This document shows positions 11,987 through 23,185 of a stretch of 64,000 bases of DNA, piece by piece. Under the pieces are notes generated by a model. The model ran no database searches. It was not told where the DNA came from and saw only the letters and a list, made by a program, of their open reading frames with translations. Position 1 is the stretch's first letter. Every line of letters begins with the position of its first letter. The stretch is from positions 62,001 to 126,000 of the forward strand of contig NAJO01000055.1 in NCBI GenBank assembly GCA_002077065.1, given 5' to 3'. Origin of the DNA: Cryoendolithus antarcticus (Eukaryota; Ascomycota; Dothideomycetes; Cladosporiales; Cladosporiaceae). Made by a program: the position numbers and the translations under genes.

Positions 11987-12451
11987 ATGTTCTCCATCAT
12001 GTCCGTCGTCTCTACTATCCCAGCAACCCACAAAGACACACCATCGCACTACGCCTTCCGCGCCGATTCCAGTCCGAGTCCGCGCCCATCACTCCGATCT
12101 ATAAATCTCTTCCGACGTTCGAGACCCAGCAGCAAAGCCTCCTCCACCATGTCGACTAAGTCATCGTCACGATCAACCACCTCTCCGCCTTCACAGCCTC
12201 TGGCACTCTTGCCAGCGACATTGCGGAATAAAATTTATCGCTCTGTCCTCCATCCTCGAGCACGAGAGGACAAGACACTGGATCTCGCAGACATTGATGT
12301 GATCGAACCGGCGGATCTGGTGCCGAGCGTACGGCTGGAGACTTGTCGGAGTATCGCCGAGACGGTGAGGGAGCTGGCAAGAGATGGCCAGGTGTTTAGC
12401 GAGGAGGATGTGACGGAGGTCGAGCGATGGGTCAAGCGACTCGAGCTCTGA
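11987..12451 (+). CDS. Short F-box-like hypothetical protein
   Basis: The frame is open from 11780 (223 aa), but the TATA element at 11749 makes the ATG at 11987 (154 aa, MFSIMSVVSTIP) more likely. The N-terminal half is Ser/Arg-rich. The C-terminal part has LPATLRNKIYRSVLHPRARE, resembling the LPxELRNxIYxxVL core seen in many fungal F-box-like proteins, then VPSVRLETCRSIAETVRELA. It is too short to hold a substrate-recognition domain. The assignment rests on one motif and is tentative. Confidence 0.5.
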   Translation: MFSIMSVVSTIPATHKDTPSHYAFRADSSPSPRPSLRSINLFRRSRPSSKASSTMSTKSSSRSTTSPPSQPLALLPATLRNKIYRSVLHPRAREDKTLDLADIDVIEPADLVPSVRLETCRSIAETVRELARDGQVFSEEDVTEVERWVKRLEL

Positions 12452-12675
12452 GTCCAGCATCGTGGTTCTAAGCCGGCATTTTTCGAAGGAAGATGCGTTG
12501 AGTTTGGTGCGTGCGGAAATGGCTGTCTGGGAGGCTAAGCTGGTGATTTTACTGCATGCGAGCGTTGGCGCAATGGACTTCGGGCGAGAGAAAAAGCCAT
12601 CGTGCCGTCTGAAGCGGGTTGAACTTTCGTGGGAGTTTGGACTTCGGAGCAGCTCTGCGTTTAAAGAAAACATCC

Positions 12676-13980
12676 CTACCACTTCTTCCCTCCTCTCCCA
12701 GTCTCAAAGTCTTTTCCTTGTCTCTCTTGGTCCATCCTAGCATCGAACTCGCGCTGTGCCTCAGCTCGCGATGTCTGCCTATCGTCATTCGAGTCCGAGA
12801 ACGCGAACGAATCGCCTAGCGTCGAGCCTTGTTTCTGCTCTGATACAGTGTTACTAGGTCGACGATTGCCGGTCGTAGTTGTCCCTGCGTTGCTTTTGCC
12901 AGCGGCTGCTTCTCGCCTCAGACGCTCCCACACACCTCCATTCTGTGGGTCTGTTGGTGAGGAAGGCGAAGACGTAGCTCTCGGACTCGGTGACCACTCC
13001 GCCGGTGCTTGTTGCACACTTTGGACAGCATCGGTACTCGCAGCGCGGTACTCTTGATCCTGCCTCGCCTGCTGCACACTCAACTGCGCATCACTCATCA
13101 TCCCCGTGTCAGCCTCCCCGGATGCATACTCGTTATCAAACGCCCCACCCGTCGGACTCTCCCCTGCCATCTGCTTCAACATCGCTTCCCTTTCCCTTCC
13201 AGATCTAGCCCTCAGCTGCGCCTTCCGTCTCTGCTGTTCCATTTCATAGGTCTCCGGCTGCGTAGTACTCATCTCCTCTTGCGTCTCGCTAGCGCTCTTG
13301 GCCATGCCAGCTCTAGCCTCCCTGACACTCTTGCCCTGCTGCTGCATCTTCTTCAACGCATCCGAGAAATCCTTCAACCTCGGGTCCGTGGCCCTACCCA
13401 CCAACGAGACGCTGATAGCATAGCTGCCAAAGAAGACACTACCAAGCGTACTCCCAAGCAGCGCGTATGCCAGAGCGCGACTACTGTGCCACATGATCAA
13501 CGCCCTCCTTCCACCGAAATTGAAGAACCGCTCCGGCGTGAATCGACTGCCTTCTTTGAATGGCGTATACCCAGGAAAGCGGAAAACCTTCCTCGTCCTG
13601 AAGCACTGATACATGGCCAAAGCCGTCCCGACCGGCGCGCCGAAAGAGGCGATCCGGAAGCTCTTAGCGGAGTGATACGCGAATGCCTCTGCTTCCTGTT
13701 GCGTGGCGGGCCGATTGAGAACTTGGGCCGCAAATCGACATGAGTCCTGCACCGCTGATGTGAGGATCGCGGGTTGTGGGGCGGGAAGACCGAGAGGACC
13801 GACCGGGTGGGGGAGACTGCCCAGATTGAGTGTGATGGACTGGGTGGGTGTTATGGGGATGGTGGTGTAGGTCCCGCCTTTGGATGTGGGCGAGGAGGAG
13901 GCGTATGGATCGAGATCTGAGGAGGGAGGGACGTCGGAGGGGAAGGAGTCGGGTGGGGCGGAGGCCTCGGCGAGGACCAT
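12676..13980 (-). CDS. Hypothetical protein with two membrane segments (434 aa)
   Basis: Uninterrupted frame from ATG at 13980. The N-terminal 45 residues are Pro/Ser-rich. The central part (about 80-215) looks folded, with two hydrophobic stretches: IASFGAPVGTALAMYQCF, and ALAYALLGSTLGSVFFGSYA followed by ISVSLVG. The C-terminal half is Gln/Arg/Ser-rich and likely disordered (RRKAQLRARSGREREAMLKQ). It resembles widely conserved but unnamed ascomycete membrane proteins. I cannot assign a function or a specific membrane. It converges with the F-box-like gene, with 224 bp between stop codons. Confidence 0.7.
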   Translation of the reverse strand: MVLAEASAPPDSFPSDVPPSSDLDPYASSSPTSKGGTYTTIPITPTQSITLNLGSLPHPVGPLGLPAPQPAILTSAVQDSCRFAAQVLNRPATQQEAEAFAYHSAKSFRIASFGAPVGTALAMYQCFRTRKVFRFPGYTPFKEGSRFTPERFFNFGGRRALIMWHSSRALAYALLGSTLGSVFFGSYAISVSLVGRATDPRLKDFSDALKKMQQQGKSVREARAGMAKSASETQEEMSTTQPETYEMEQQRRKAQLRARSGREREAMLKQMAGESPTGGAFDNEYASGEADTGMMSDAQLSVQQARQDQEYRAASTDAVQSVQQAPAEWSPSPRATSSPSSPTDPQNGGVWERLRREAAAGKSNAGTTTTGNRRPSNTVSEQKQGSTLGDSFAFSDSNDDRQTSRAEAQREFDARMDQERQGKDFETGRGGKKW

Positions 13981-14845
13981 GATGGGCGACTTGGAGGATA
14001 GTGTCGAGATGAATCAAAGCTTGCTCATCAACCTGACTTTCAGGAATCGGAAGGGCGATATGGATGATGTGTCTGTGCTTCCAACACAGATCGATTTGTG
14101 GGGAAAGCTAAGGTGAAGTCCGTTTCTACGTCACTCAGATGGCGCGGAAATGGATGGCATGCAAGGTACGGATGGCACATTGTTACATGTAGGGTAAACT
14201 TGATTCAGACGAAGCACTCAAACAGAAGTGCCTGCTACGGTAATTCAGACTGCGCTGGACAGCCTTTCCTACTATGTCCTTGTTCTGAACCCACGTGGAG
14301 ACGGAATTAGAGGTAATAGTCATGACTTTGATTCCTAATGCCTAGCCACATTGCCCGCAGGCGGTGGGCAGAGAATATATGAAGTACATCGCGAAAGACT
14401 CTCATGACCGTGCCAATACTCATATCGGATCGCATGCCCTACCGTAGGGTATAGATCAAAAACTCCACCCGCTTGTTCCATGTCAGAACCATTCCATGCC
14501 GCCACATTCATGTACAAAGACCAAAACAAACCCGCGCCCTGATCGGTGTGCTTTCCTGTGTTTTGTGTCGGAGTGGCAAAGTCAGATGTGCCGCATCCAG
14601 AATACCTTCCCATAATGCTGAACAAGCATCGTTGTATCATTCATATTCCTTTCACTGTGTACGCCTGAGTATCATGATGCTATGCCGCTGCTGCTGAGGT
14701 AACGCCACCGTCCAGAGGGGCTCGTGAGCCAAAGTCCGGATGTAAAGAATAAATCATGAAGATATGCTCAGAAAGAAAGCATCACCAAGGGCAACGCAAA
14801 ACGCCAGCAGCAGCAAACAAAGCAGTACATATCTCTCGCAGCGTA
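13981..14845. other. Intergenic region between two minus-strand genes
   Basis: 865 bp containing only short frames. It should hold the promoter of the two-membrane-segment gene and the 3' UTR of the gene to its right. Nothing else was seen. Confidence 0.5.
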
Positions 14846-15475
14846 TTACCAGCGGCGAGTCATGTACTGCTGCTGCATCTGCTGCTGGCGGTTCGGGCTA
14901 ACGCTCAGCGGTGGGCTTGCGATCGATCGAGTAGAGGGATCGACAATCGGAATCGCATTGCGAGTGCGCTGCGCCATAGGCTGGTGCAACTTCATGTTTT
15001 GTTGCTGGTAGCTCGTAGGCGCAGGGTTGAAAGAGTTTGTCGCACTCGAGAACGAGAAAGACGGTGTCGGCTGCACTTGATGCTGCACTGGCGAGCTGTC
15101 GGGTGAGTTGGATGCCAGCGAGGCGCGATCAGACCCGGATGAGGAATGTATTGATTGCAGCTGCAAGGCACTGTTAGCAAGTGCCGGTGCGGCTGATGCA
15201 ACAGCAGTTCGACGTACGTCATCCTCAGTCAAGAGGTTGAACGGGCAGAACAGCTCATCATCGTCAAACTCGAAGCTCATTGCCGCTTCTAAGCGTTGCA
15301 GGTACTCGGAGTACACTGGCGTCTCGGGAACCTCTTTCGGACTTCGCTGCGGCTTGTACTGTCTATGCGCATTCTGCGACGAGATGCGCGGTCCTCTCCG
15401 TGAGCGTCCATGATGACCGTGAGATGTGTGCGGTAATGAGTGGTACTGTTGGATGCCATAGTACTGGTTCGACAT
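14846..15475 (-). CDS. Short hypothetical protein with a hidden 57-nt intron (190 aa)
   Basis: The frame is open from ATG 15475 to 14846, but 15161-15217 carries all the marks of an intron: GTACGT donor, TGCTAAC branch point and TTGCAG acceptor. Because it is 57 nt long, in phase and stop-free, simple ORF calling reads through it. Spliced exons 15218-15475 and 14846-15160 give LLTEDD joined to LQSIHSSSGSD. The core YSEYLQRLEAAMSFEFDDDE then LFCPFNLL looks conserved; the rest is Gln/Ser/Pro-rich. The C-terminus ends MTRRW, similar to the YRRRW end of the unrelated-looking gene at 4176. Function unknown. Confidence 0.65.
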   Translation of the reverse strand: MSNQYYGIQQYHSLPHTSHGHHGRSRRGPRISSQNAHRQYKPQRSPKEVPETPVYSEYLQRLEAAMSFEFDDDELFCPFNLLTEDDVRRTAVASAAPALANSALQLQSIHSSSGSDRASLASNSPDSSPVQHQVQPTPSFSFSSATNSFNPAPTSYQQQNMKLHQPMAQRTRNAIPIVDPSTRSIASPPLSVSPNRQQQMQQQYMTRRW

Positions 15476-17055
15476 GTTGATGTTCTTTGTTGGAGTGTCT
15501 GGTCTCGAGTCGCAGGGAGAGGGGTGAAGCGGCAGGTGGATTTGTCACAACAAAGGAGGCGCCGGCTTCGGGAGTATCAGGAGGGAAGGCTGTGTGGTGA
15601 AGGGTATATGGCGTAAGGCTGTATTATAACATGAATGTGTAGTCGATGTGGTCGGAATCGTCGTAACGGGAGTGAAGTGTGAAGATTGGTTATGGATGTG
15701 GAGGAAGATGGAGGGTGGGCATGGTGTTGTATCGTCCCGCTAGCAGGAGGCAAGTGCTGCCCACTTGGCCGCTTTGGGTATGGTGCGTACCTGCCTTCTG
15801 TCAGAAATCGAAGCCGGCTTTGCTGCGACTACACCACCGAATGCTGCCACAGCGACCGGACAAGGCCAGTTCCGATTGAGTGCAGACCGGTAAACCATCT
15901 TGAGGAATGGGTTTGACAGGTTTGTCGCCCCAAACCGAGATTACTGGTGAGAGTGCATCGCTAGCAGTGTCATCTCACCTTGCACGACGAACATATCTGC
16001 CCAAGGGTCTCTACATGCCAGGATGCAAATGACGCTCAGCCCTCTCTGCACAGGCCACACCCGCTCTGGCGCAAGCAGACCAGACGTTTCCGTGCGCCGA
16101 TCTGTCTGCGCCGCCCTCGAACTTCCCGGCCATCGCAGGAAATAGCACAGTCGCTTCGACCGCCCAACCCCGAGACTTCTCGAAGCCATTGGGAGCCGTT
16201 TACCTGCGCTTGCGGCGGCGATGTGAAAAGAGTGATTACATGGTCAGACTGGTACTCGGCCAAAGCCGCGCAGCGTACGATGCGCCCCGTCGCATGCGCC
16301 CGCGTTCCTGACCCGCCGGTTGCACCTACCTGCACGCTGCACGCTTGCCGCAGGCTAGTCGACCGCGTGGTCGATGCTGGGGCCGGCGCTTGGGATTCTG
16401 TAGCACGCTTGTTGGTGTACACCGCCGCCGCATCTATGCGCCTGGCCACCCATTGTAAGCAATATAGGTGCGAGGTCAGGGTGATCGAACGTGCACTGTG
16501 GGACGATTTGTGCGAGCCGCTTGTATGCAAGGAAAGCACATCCTTTCATGGACAAGGGCCTCCTACCCACATGCGAGGTGGTTCAAGTCCAATGCGATCG
16601 CAAGTAGAAGCACTATCAAAGGAGATGAGAGCTTCTACGCGCTGACGACAGATGGCCGGAGTGACAAGTTGTCTTTGATTCAGCAAATGAACGACCACGA
16701 TTATGGTGCGGTCGATCGCAACGCATGAGACTGGAATCCTTAGTCGAGCGTACATACGCAGATCGTGCTTCGGTCGACCATGGGATTTGCACATGTGGCC
16801 TTCACTCTCTCGTCGTCTTCATGATACTATCGCCAGTCAACGCGAAGTACGATCTCTGAGCGGATAGATGTGCCAAAGCCAATGCAGATACATCATTCGT
16901 ATGTAGCGATCTATTTCAGAAGCCTCGTTTTGCATCCTGATGAGGCTGCTGCGCCTCAGGCATCCAGAAGACAGCGAACCACCTCGCATGTCCACCTCTG
17001 AGTACATGAACATCGGAATACACACCCGCATCGTGATTTCTGTACATAGTATGGC
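15476..17055. other. Divergent intergenic region, 1.58 kb
   Basis: Separates a minus-strand hypothetical gene from the TilS-like gene. Overlapping frames of 160-220 codons on both strands between 15.9 and 16.7 kb show no domains. I see no transposon ends or tRNA. Confidence 0.45.
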
Positions 17056-18863
17056 ATGTTCAGGGTCACGCGCAGACTGCTCGCGCAACAGTCTGCAGCT
17101 ATCGATGTGCAGCACTTCAAGCGTATACTCGAGCAATCATGGCGAGGGCAAGGAGCTTCGGCGCCTGCACACGTCGGTGAGATGACTCCATTCCCGCATA
17201 CCTTAAACGAGCTGCTCACAGCGTTTCAGGGATCGCAGTTAGCGGAGGTGTGGACTCCATGGCCCTAGCTACTCTGTGTGCTGCTGCTCGAATCGAATCC
17301 ACTGCCCATTGGCCTGCGTTCACCGCATTCGTTGTAGATCACAAGCTACGTGATAACAGTACAGATGAGGCGTATAGAGTACTCACGAATCTCGAGTCAC
17401 TCCACATAGACTCCCAACTGCTTACTCTTGACTGGACTGGAATCGAGCGGGCTGACGGTATTGCCAACGTTGAGTCTCACGCGCGGCGACTGCGCTATCA
17501 GGCTCTGGGCAGAGCTTGTAGAAATGCAGGTGCACGATATCTGCTCGTGGGTCATCATGCGGACGATCAGGCTGAGGGTGTCTTGGTGCGGATCATCAAT
17601 AGACGTCACGGCGCTGGGCTCTCCGGCATGCGAGCAGGCGCGCTGATCCCAGAATGTGAAGACATTTATGGAGTGAGTTGCTCCGAGACGTCGCAGCAGT
17701 TCAAATGCGAGTATCTTGCGCCGATCATTGAGCAAGAGAATCTTGCGTCGGGTTCAGGGCTCACAGGACCACCTGTGCAGCAAGTTCGATTACAGGCGGT
17801 AGGGGATGGAATTAGGGTACTACGCCCGCTGTTGTCATACACCAAACAGCAACTCATCGATACTTGTATGGGTGCCAATACTGCTTGGTTCGAAGATCAG
17901 ACGAATGCGGACCAAACGTTAGCCTTGCGGAACACTGTCAGGTCACTCCTTGCTACTGAAGCACTTCCTTTGGCGCTGCGACGATCAAGACTTCTCACCC
18001 TCGCACGTAATGTCCGCATACGACAAGAAAATCTGCTGCAGAAAGTTCGCCGGCTCGTTGACAAAGCCAATGTGCGGCTTGATCCTCGAGGAGGCTCGCT
18101 TACCTGTTCTTTCTCTCTAGTCGATGTCGCGGACTTGGGCGACGACTTCTCAGATGGCCTGACTTTATATCTAAGGGAGATGCTTAATCTCGTGACACCT
18201 CAAACATCGGTGGGTCGCGCCGCAATATACAGCGCTCTTTCTGTATTACTCTCGTTCGTGCACACACCGGCTGAAGCTGTCTGCAAAGTCAGCGTCGCTG
18301 GCGTCACAGTTGCAGCTCGCGAGACATCGGCTTCGACGGCGGTGTTCACAATGCACAGACAAATGCCAAGCAGCATCTCGAAGGGCAGTACTAATGTTCT
18401 CCTGAAGCTTCCACCCTCGACCGAGTCCTCTGAAACCATCTTCACATGGAGTTCATGGCACCTCTGGGACAACAGATACTGGATCCGACTCGGCAGGGTA
18501 GGTCCTTCGGCTTCGGCTGAGCAGTACGGGACGTTACGGTTCTTTACGCCTGCAGATATGGCAAGACTTCGCCGTCCGTCTCCCAATTCGCCATCACTGC
18601 GCTCCTTACGCGGTTTCGGGTTTCAGCTCGGCGATGTCCGCTACACCATTCCAGTACTCTGTATACAGCATGACGAGACAATTGACGATACAGCTGCAAC
18701 CGACACGATCATCGCGTTGCCTAGTATTGGGTGGTCTCGCAACAGCTGCCAGCGCTGGACGAACGATGTCGAGCTTGCCGAGGATACGAGATGGGTCTAT
18801 GATATCAAGTACAAGCATGTGGATGCGTGGCTGACGGAAGCCGTGGACAGCGCAATAGATTGA
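17056..18863 (+). CDS. tRNA(Ile)-lysidine synthetase (TilS/MesJ) family protein, probably mitochondrial
   Basis: PP-loop ATPase of the TilS family, which in bacteria attaches lysine to C34 of the CAU-anticodon tRNA-Ile so that it reads AUA. Exons are 17056-17176 and 17230-18863 (584 aa). The 53-nt intron (GTGAGA donor, TTTCAG acceptor) must be removed to fuse the N-terminus to GIAVSGGVDSMALATLC, the ATP-binding PP-loop at about residue 45. A second signature, LLVGHHADDQAEGVLVRI, follows, then GLSGM. The N-terminus MFRVTRRLLAQQSAA is basic, hydroxylated and lacks acids, as in mitochondrial presequences. The C-terminal 250 residues are divergent. The substrate (a mitochondrial tRNA) is inference. 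Confidence 0.83.
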
Positions 18864-19953
18864 ATCGGACGTCGATGCTTTTGGGACTCTTCGCGAATAA
18901 GTCATAGGCTGGGTCAATCCACAACTTGTAACATATCGCTGTGTACGCCCGCACGTTACCTGACTGTCACATGCTTGCAACCTCACGAGCCGCTGCACAG
19001 ATCTGCAGGCGTGCAGGGGCACGAGCTCGAGTAAGCCTTGTGGCTGCACGCGAGAAACGCGCCACGATAGCTCGTGCGGCATCGTGTCGCAAGTTGGGCG
19101 AAAATCGGATCAATCGTGTTGCTGGCGCGCGTACAAACGAAACACGTACGACGGCATTCGACGTTGAGAGGGTAAAATGTTTTCTGCTGGGCCGTTATCG
19201 GCGGGCTAAGCTCGGTGGTGGTCGTTTTGGAGTGTCACTGCTTCTCCCGACGGCGGTGCAGGCAGAAGCACGACAAAGCAGTACGGAAATGTTCATCACC
19301 CACAGCGGTGAGAGGAGTGAAGATAGATATAAAGTCGCCGGACATGGCGGGACGATGATCAATCTGCAAAGTCTCGTCGCCCATCCTGACGTGAGAGAGG
19401 CACGGCATTCCCAATCCGGTCATCGCAGGTTGCCCCACCATCTCAGTCAGCGCGTGCTTGATCGGCCAGGGTGTTGGACTTCTTCTCTCATTGCTTTCAA
19501 CGTGTTGGCGTCGAGTCACGCACTCACACCACTGCTGTTCCTCCATTGTCCTGACAGCGTTCTCATTTGCAGACTTACACTGCGGCCGAGGCAGTGCTTC
19601 GGCTAGGACAGCTGACCTCAGGCCTCCCTCAGCCATAGGATCGCTCATAGCTGCAGCAAAAAAGCTTCTTGTCGGTAGCTGGCCCGTTACTCGGTTGAGC
19701 GGGCAATAGCCGGTCATCAACGAGGATTACTGATAGACTTGGACGTATATCGACCTGTCGCGAGGTACCATTCCGCTATTTACTGGTCACGAGGAGGCAA
19801 CATCGATTGAAGGTTTCAGTCCGGATACTGCGGGACCAGCGCGGAGAGGCTCTGTCGAGATAGAGAAAGGCATTGCAGTCACATTTTCACCGTAAAATAA
19901 CTCAGCAGGAGTCGCATTGGCTCACCGGGCGGAGGTGAAGTCCAACACCAGAC
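18864..19953. other. Intergenic region, 1.1 kb
   Basis: Contains a 221-codon plus-strand and a 161-codon minus-strand frame that overlap each other; neither has a recognisable domain. It is likely the TilS 3' UTR and the kinase promoter. Confidence 0.45.
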
Positions 19954-22281
19954 ATGGCGACACCACGAGACCCTGGAGCGGAGACGCAAGGCGTCCGCTT
20001 CGCGGAGCACACCCAGGACATTGCGCCCACGGAAGCAGGAGATCTACATGTCGTCGAGAGTCTGACCGGCAACGACCGCGAACGCGATGACCTCAATCCT
20101 GAGGCTGAAGCAGAGCTGCAACAGCTCAAGACAACGCTGCGCAACAACATCCAGTCAGCCCGCGCGCAGCACCACAATTTCGAGCCCGTCTCACTCCCAG
20201 GCTCGGCCCCGGCTTCGAGGGTGAGTCAGCACTTGCTAATGTCCTAGTCAAAGGTCTGACAAGTACGCAGGTACCATCAGGTGCGAATACACCTAGTCGG
20301 AGAGTGTTGCCGGTAGGCTCCACAGATCCTTCACCATACCATTCCCCTAAGATGGCCGCCGTTCATTCACCACCTCTCACGCCAGCTGCCACTCGTAGCA
20401 AGGATGGCAAAGCTTCATTGGGATCGATATATCAGCCGCGGGCGGCTCCAGAAGTCATGACACCACAGCGGTCTGCCTCGCCGCATCGATCGTCGAACCT
20501 CGTGTCCTCGGAAGCTGCGGCGGGTGTGCCGGCGCACCCTAAGCAGGCTCCTCGATTCTCGATAGGGCCGAGTGCGGACTCCGGGCCGGGATCGATGGAG
20601 ACCAGTCCAGCTGGAACTCCTGCACCCGGAACGCCGTCCTTACAGCCAGCTACTGTTTCGAAACCACAAGCACCTGCAGATTCAATCGAGCAGCGATTCC
20701 GATTCGGCAATCGAGATCCCTCGCAGGGATTCACAAATTCGGGCCAAGCTACTGCGCAAGTCCCGAACATCACACCTGCATCCACCCTGCCAAGATCAGC
20801 CGCGAGTGGTGTCAGTCTGACGACTTTCGAAGACAAGCGATCGAGTCTGTTCGGAGGCAAGAAGCACGGCGATGATGGGAACTCTGAGAAGTCTGGGGGC
20901 AGCAAATCGAATCTGAAGAGATTCTTCAAATTTGGCGATCACAAGCACAAGGATAAGGAAAAGAAGGAAGAGAAGCGCATCCCGATCTCGGACCCGAAGA
21001 ACGACGGCACACGCACACCACCGAATGGCGCTGCGCCAGTACAGCAGAGCGTACCATTCGCTGATGACCATGGCCTGCAGACGAAGTACGGCAAGTTTGG
21101 GAAGATGCTCGGGTCTGGAGCTGGAGGTTCAGTTCGATTGATGAAGCGTACGGGCGACGGCACGACATTCGCAGTCAAGCAGTTCCGAGACCGACACGCG
21201 TACGAGAGCGAGCGAGAGTACAACAAGAAAGTCACGGCCGAGTTCTGTATTGGCTCTACGCTACATCATGGCAATGTCATCGAAACGATCGATATTATAC
21301 ACGAGAAGGGCAAGTGGTTCGAGGTCATGGAGTATGCGCCTTATGACCTATTTGCGACGGTTATGACTGGGAAGATGGGTAGGGAAGAGGTGACGTGCGC
21401 TACGTTGCAGATCCTGAGTGGAGTGTGCTACCTACATTTGATGGGTCTAGCACATCGCGATCTCAAGCTGGACAATGTGGTGGTGAACGAGCACGGGATC
21501 ATGAAGTTGATCGATTTCGGAAGCGCAGTGGTGTTCCGCTACCCATTCGAGAATGACGTGGTACTTGCAACTGGTAAGCAGACATGATATTACTGAGGGA
21601 CAGCAGCTTTACTGACCTTCACCAGGCGTTGTCGGATCTGACCCATACCTTGCACCTGAGGTATACGACAATCAACGATACGATCCAAGACCTGCGGACA
21701 TCTGGTCCATAGCAATCATCTTTTGCTGTATGACCTTGCGACGATTCCCTTGGAAAGCACCGCGAACATCAGACAACTCCTACCGCCTATTCATCTCGCC
21801 TCCGGATCCGGATCAGGACAAGCAAGTGGATGCTCATAGAAAATCGCTCACCCCAGGCACAGCCCGAGGCTCGGTATCCACAATATCAGACGGCAAGCGA
21901 GGATCCCAGTCCGAACCTGCCTCGCGGAACCCTTCGAATGCTGATGATGAGAACGGTGATGACTCGAAGTCTCACCATCATCACCACCACCACAACAGCG
22001 CGCAACCCAAGTCTGAGCCCGTGTCTCGGGAGCCAACTCAAACGGCCGATGCACCCACGATCAAAGGTCCCACGCGATTACTTCGCCTGTTGCCGCGAGA
22101 GACTAGACATATCGTCGGGCGCATGCTGGAGCTGGATCCGAGGAAGCGGGCGACTATGGAAGACATCCTGGCTGATCCGTGGGTGCAGAATGCGCTTGTA
22201 TGTCGACAGGACGAGGATGGGGTTGTGCAGAGAGCGCCGGGGCACACGCATACTTTGCAGCCGAGTAATGCTGATAAGTAA
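19954..22281 (+). CDS. Hal4/Hrk1-type serine/threonine protein kinase (741 aa)
   Basis: Kinase of the fungal NPR/HAL5 group; yeast relatives (Sat4/Hal4, Hrk1) tune plasma-membrane transporters and ion homeostasis. Exons are 19954-20220, 20271-21573 and 21626-22281, with 50- and 52-nt introns. The N-terminal 360 residues are disordered and Ser/Pro-rich with a basic KSNLKRFFKFGDHKHKDKEK segment. The kinase domain has the glycine loop LGSGAGGSV (about 369), FAVKQF, the catalytic LAHRDLKLDNVVV, LIDFGSAV (about 500) and DPYLAPEVY (about 533). After RRFPWKAPR a low-complexity insert of about 90 residues with a poly-His run interrupts the C-lobe before LLRLLPRETRHIVGRMLELD. All catalytic residues are present, so it should be active. 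Confidence 0.88.
21973..21993 (+). repeat. Poly-histidine coding tract in the kinase C-lobe insert
   Basis: Seven consecutive CAC/CAT codons sit inside the disordered insert that splits the kinase C-lobe. It may be length-variable and could bind metal. Confidence 0.75.
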
Positions 22282-23185
22282 GGAGATGCAGAAGAGTCTG
22301 TGATTCAACGTGAACGGAAGTAATGGCGTATGAAGGGCGGCTGGGCAGGCAAGATATGGCTACTGGATACAGTGAGAAGCGATCATAGAAAGACTCAAGG
22401 CAACTGGGAGGCAGGCTGACTACTGCACGGCGTTGAGGTGGCTCTAGTGGAGCGCGTACGCCGCTTGCACGATCTGTGTATATGTCGATGCTATGGCCTT
22501 TTCAATGACAACATTCCTACTCTCTCTGTCCCAAATTTCTAGACCCTACGATCCTGTCACTTCTCTCTCCAATTCCCTCGCAACCTCGGATCGACCTCCG
22601 AGCCGGCACATACTCGCCGTATCCGAGGTATGCCGATTCTCGAAACGCCGCATACACACGGCACGACCTTTGGCGTTTCAGATGCAATCCTTGATGCGTG
22701 TCACACAGAACAAGCATGCCAATTGAGGGGCACAGCGAGGTTTGCCCAGCCGTTTGAGTTCCAGCGGCACATGTCACTTGCAGATCCCGCGCCTCGCAGT
22801 CGCGTGCTCCACAAGAAAGAATGATTCGCACTCATTCGCTACACCCGTAGTCCTCTCGCCTGTTTGAACCAGGAAGAGCTCTCGCCAAGCTACTCCCAAC
22901 AGCTCTGCTGCAGCAAACCAACAGTTGAGCTCGAGAGTCCTGCAGAGCGAGTAGGTCCAGTAGAGCCTTATCGCGATAAGGTGTTATCCGCCAGAAGCCA
23001 CAGACCGGACCGCGATTCTAGAGCTACGGTCTCGTAGCGCATTACGCGACTGCAGCAGCGAGGCGTGGGCGCCAGTCAAATAGGCACGTTGCGCGCCGTG
23101 TGACAATTCTGAAGTAATTTTTGCGACTTTTTTGGGGAAGTACGGCACCGGAGTAGCATTGTAGAAATGTGCGGCTGCGCTGGTC
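22282..23185. other. Intergenic region, 0.9 kb
   Basis: Only short overlapping frames. A 67-codon minus-strand frame (22984-23187, MTSAAAHFYNATPVPYFPKK) ends this stretch and overlaps the next plus-strand start; see findings. Confidence 0.45.

Noticed and set aside
15980..16645. 221-codon plus-strand ORF and the overlapping 167-codon minus-strand ORF
   Set aside because: They overlap each other, are rich in Arg/Cys/His shadow-type composition and have no motif.
18941..19720. 221-codon plus-strand and 161-codon minus-strand frames in the TilS-kinase gap
   Set aside because: Mutually overlapping, no domain, no splice context; considered non-coding.
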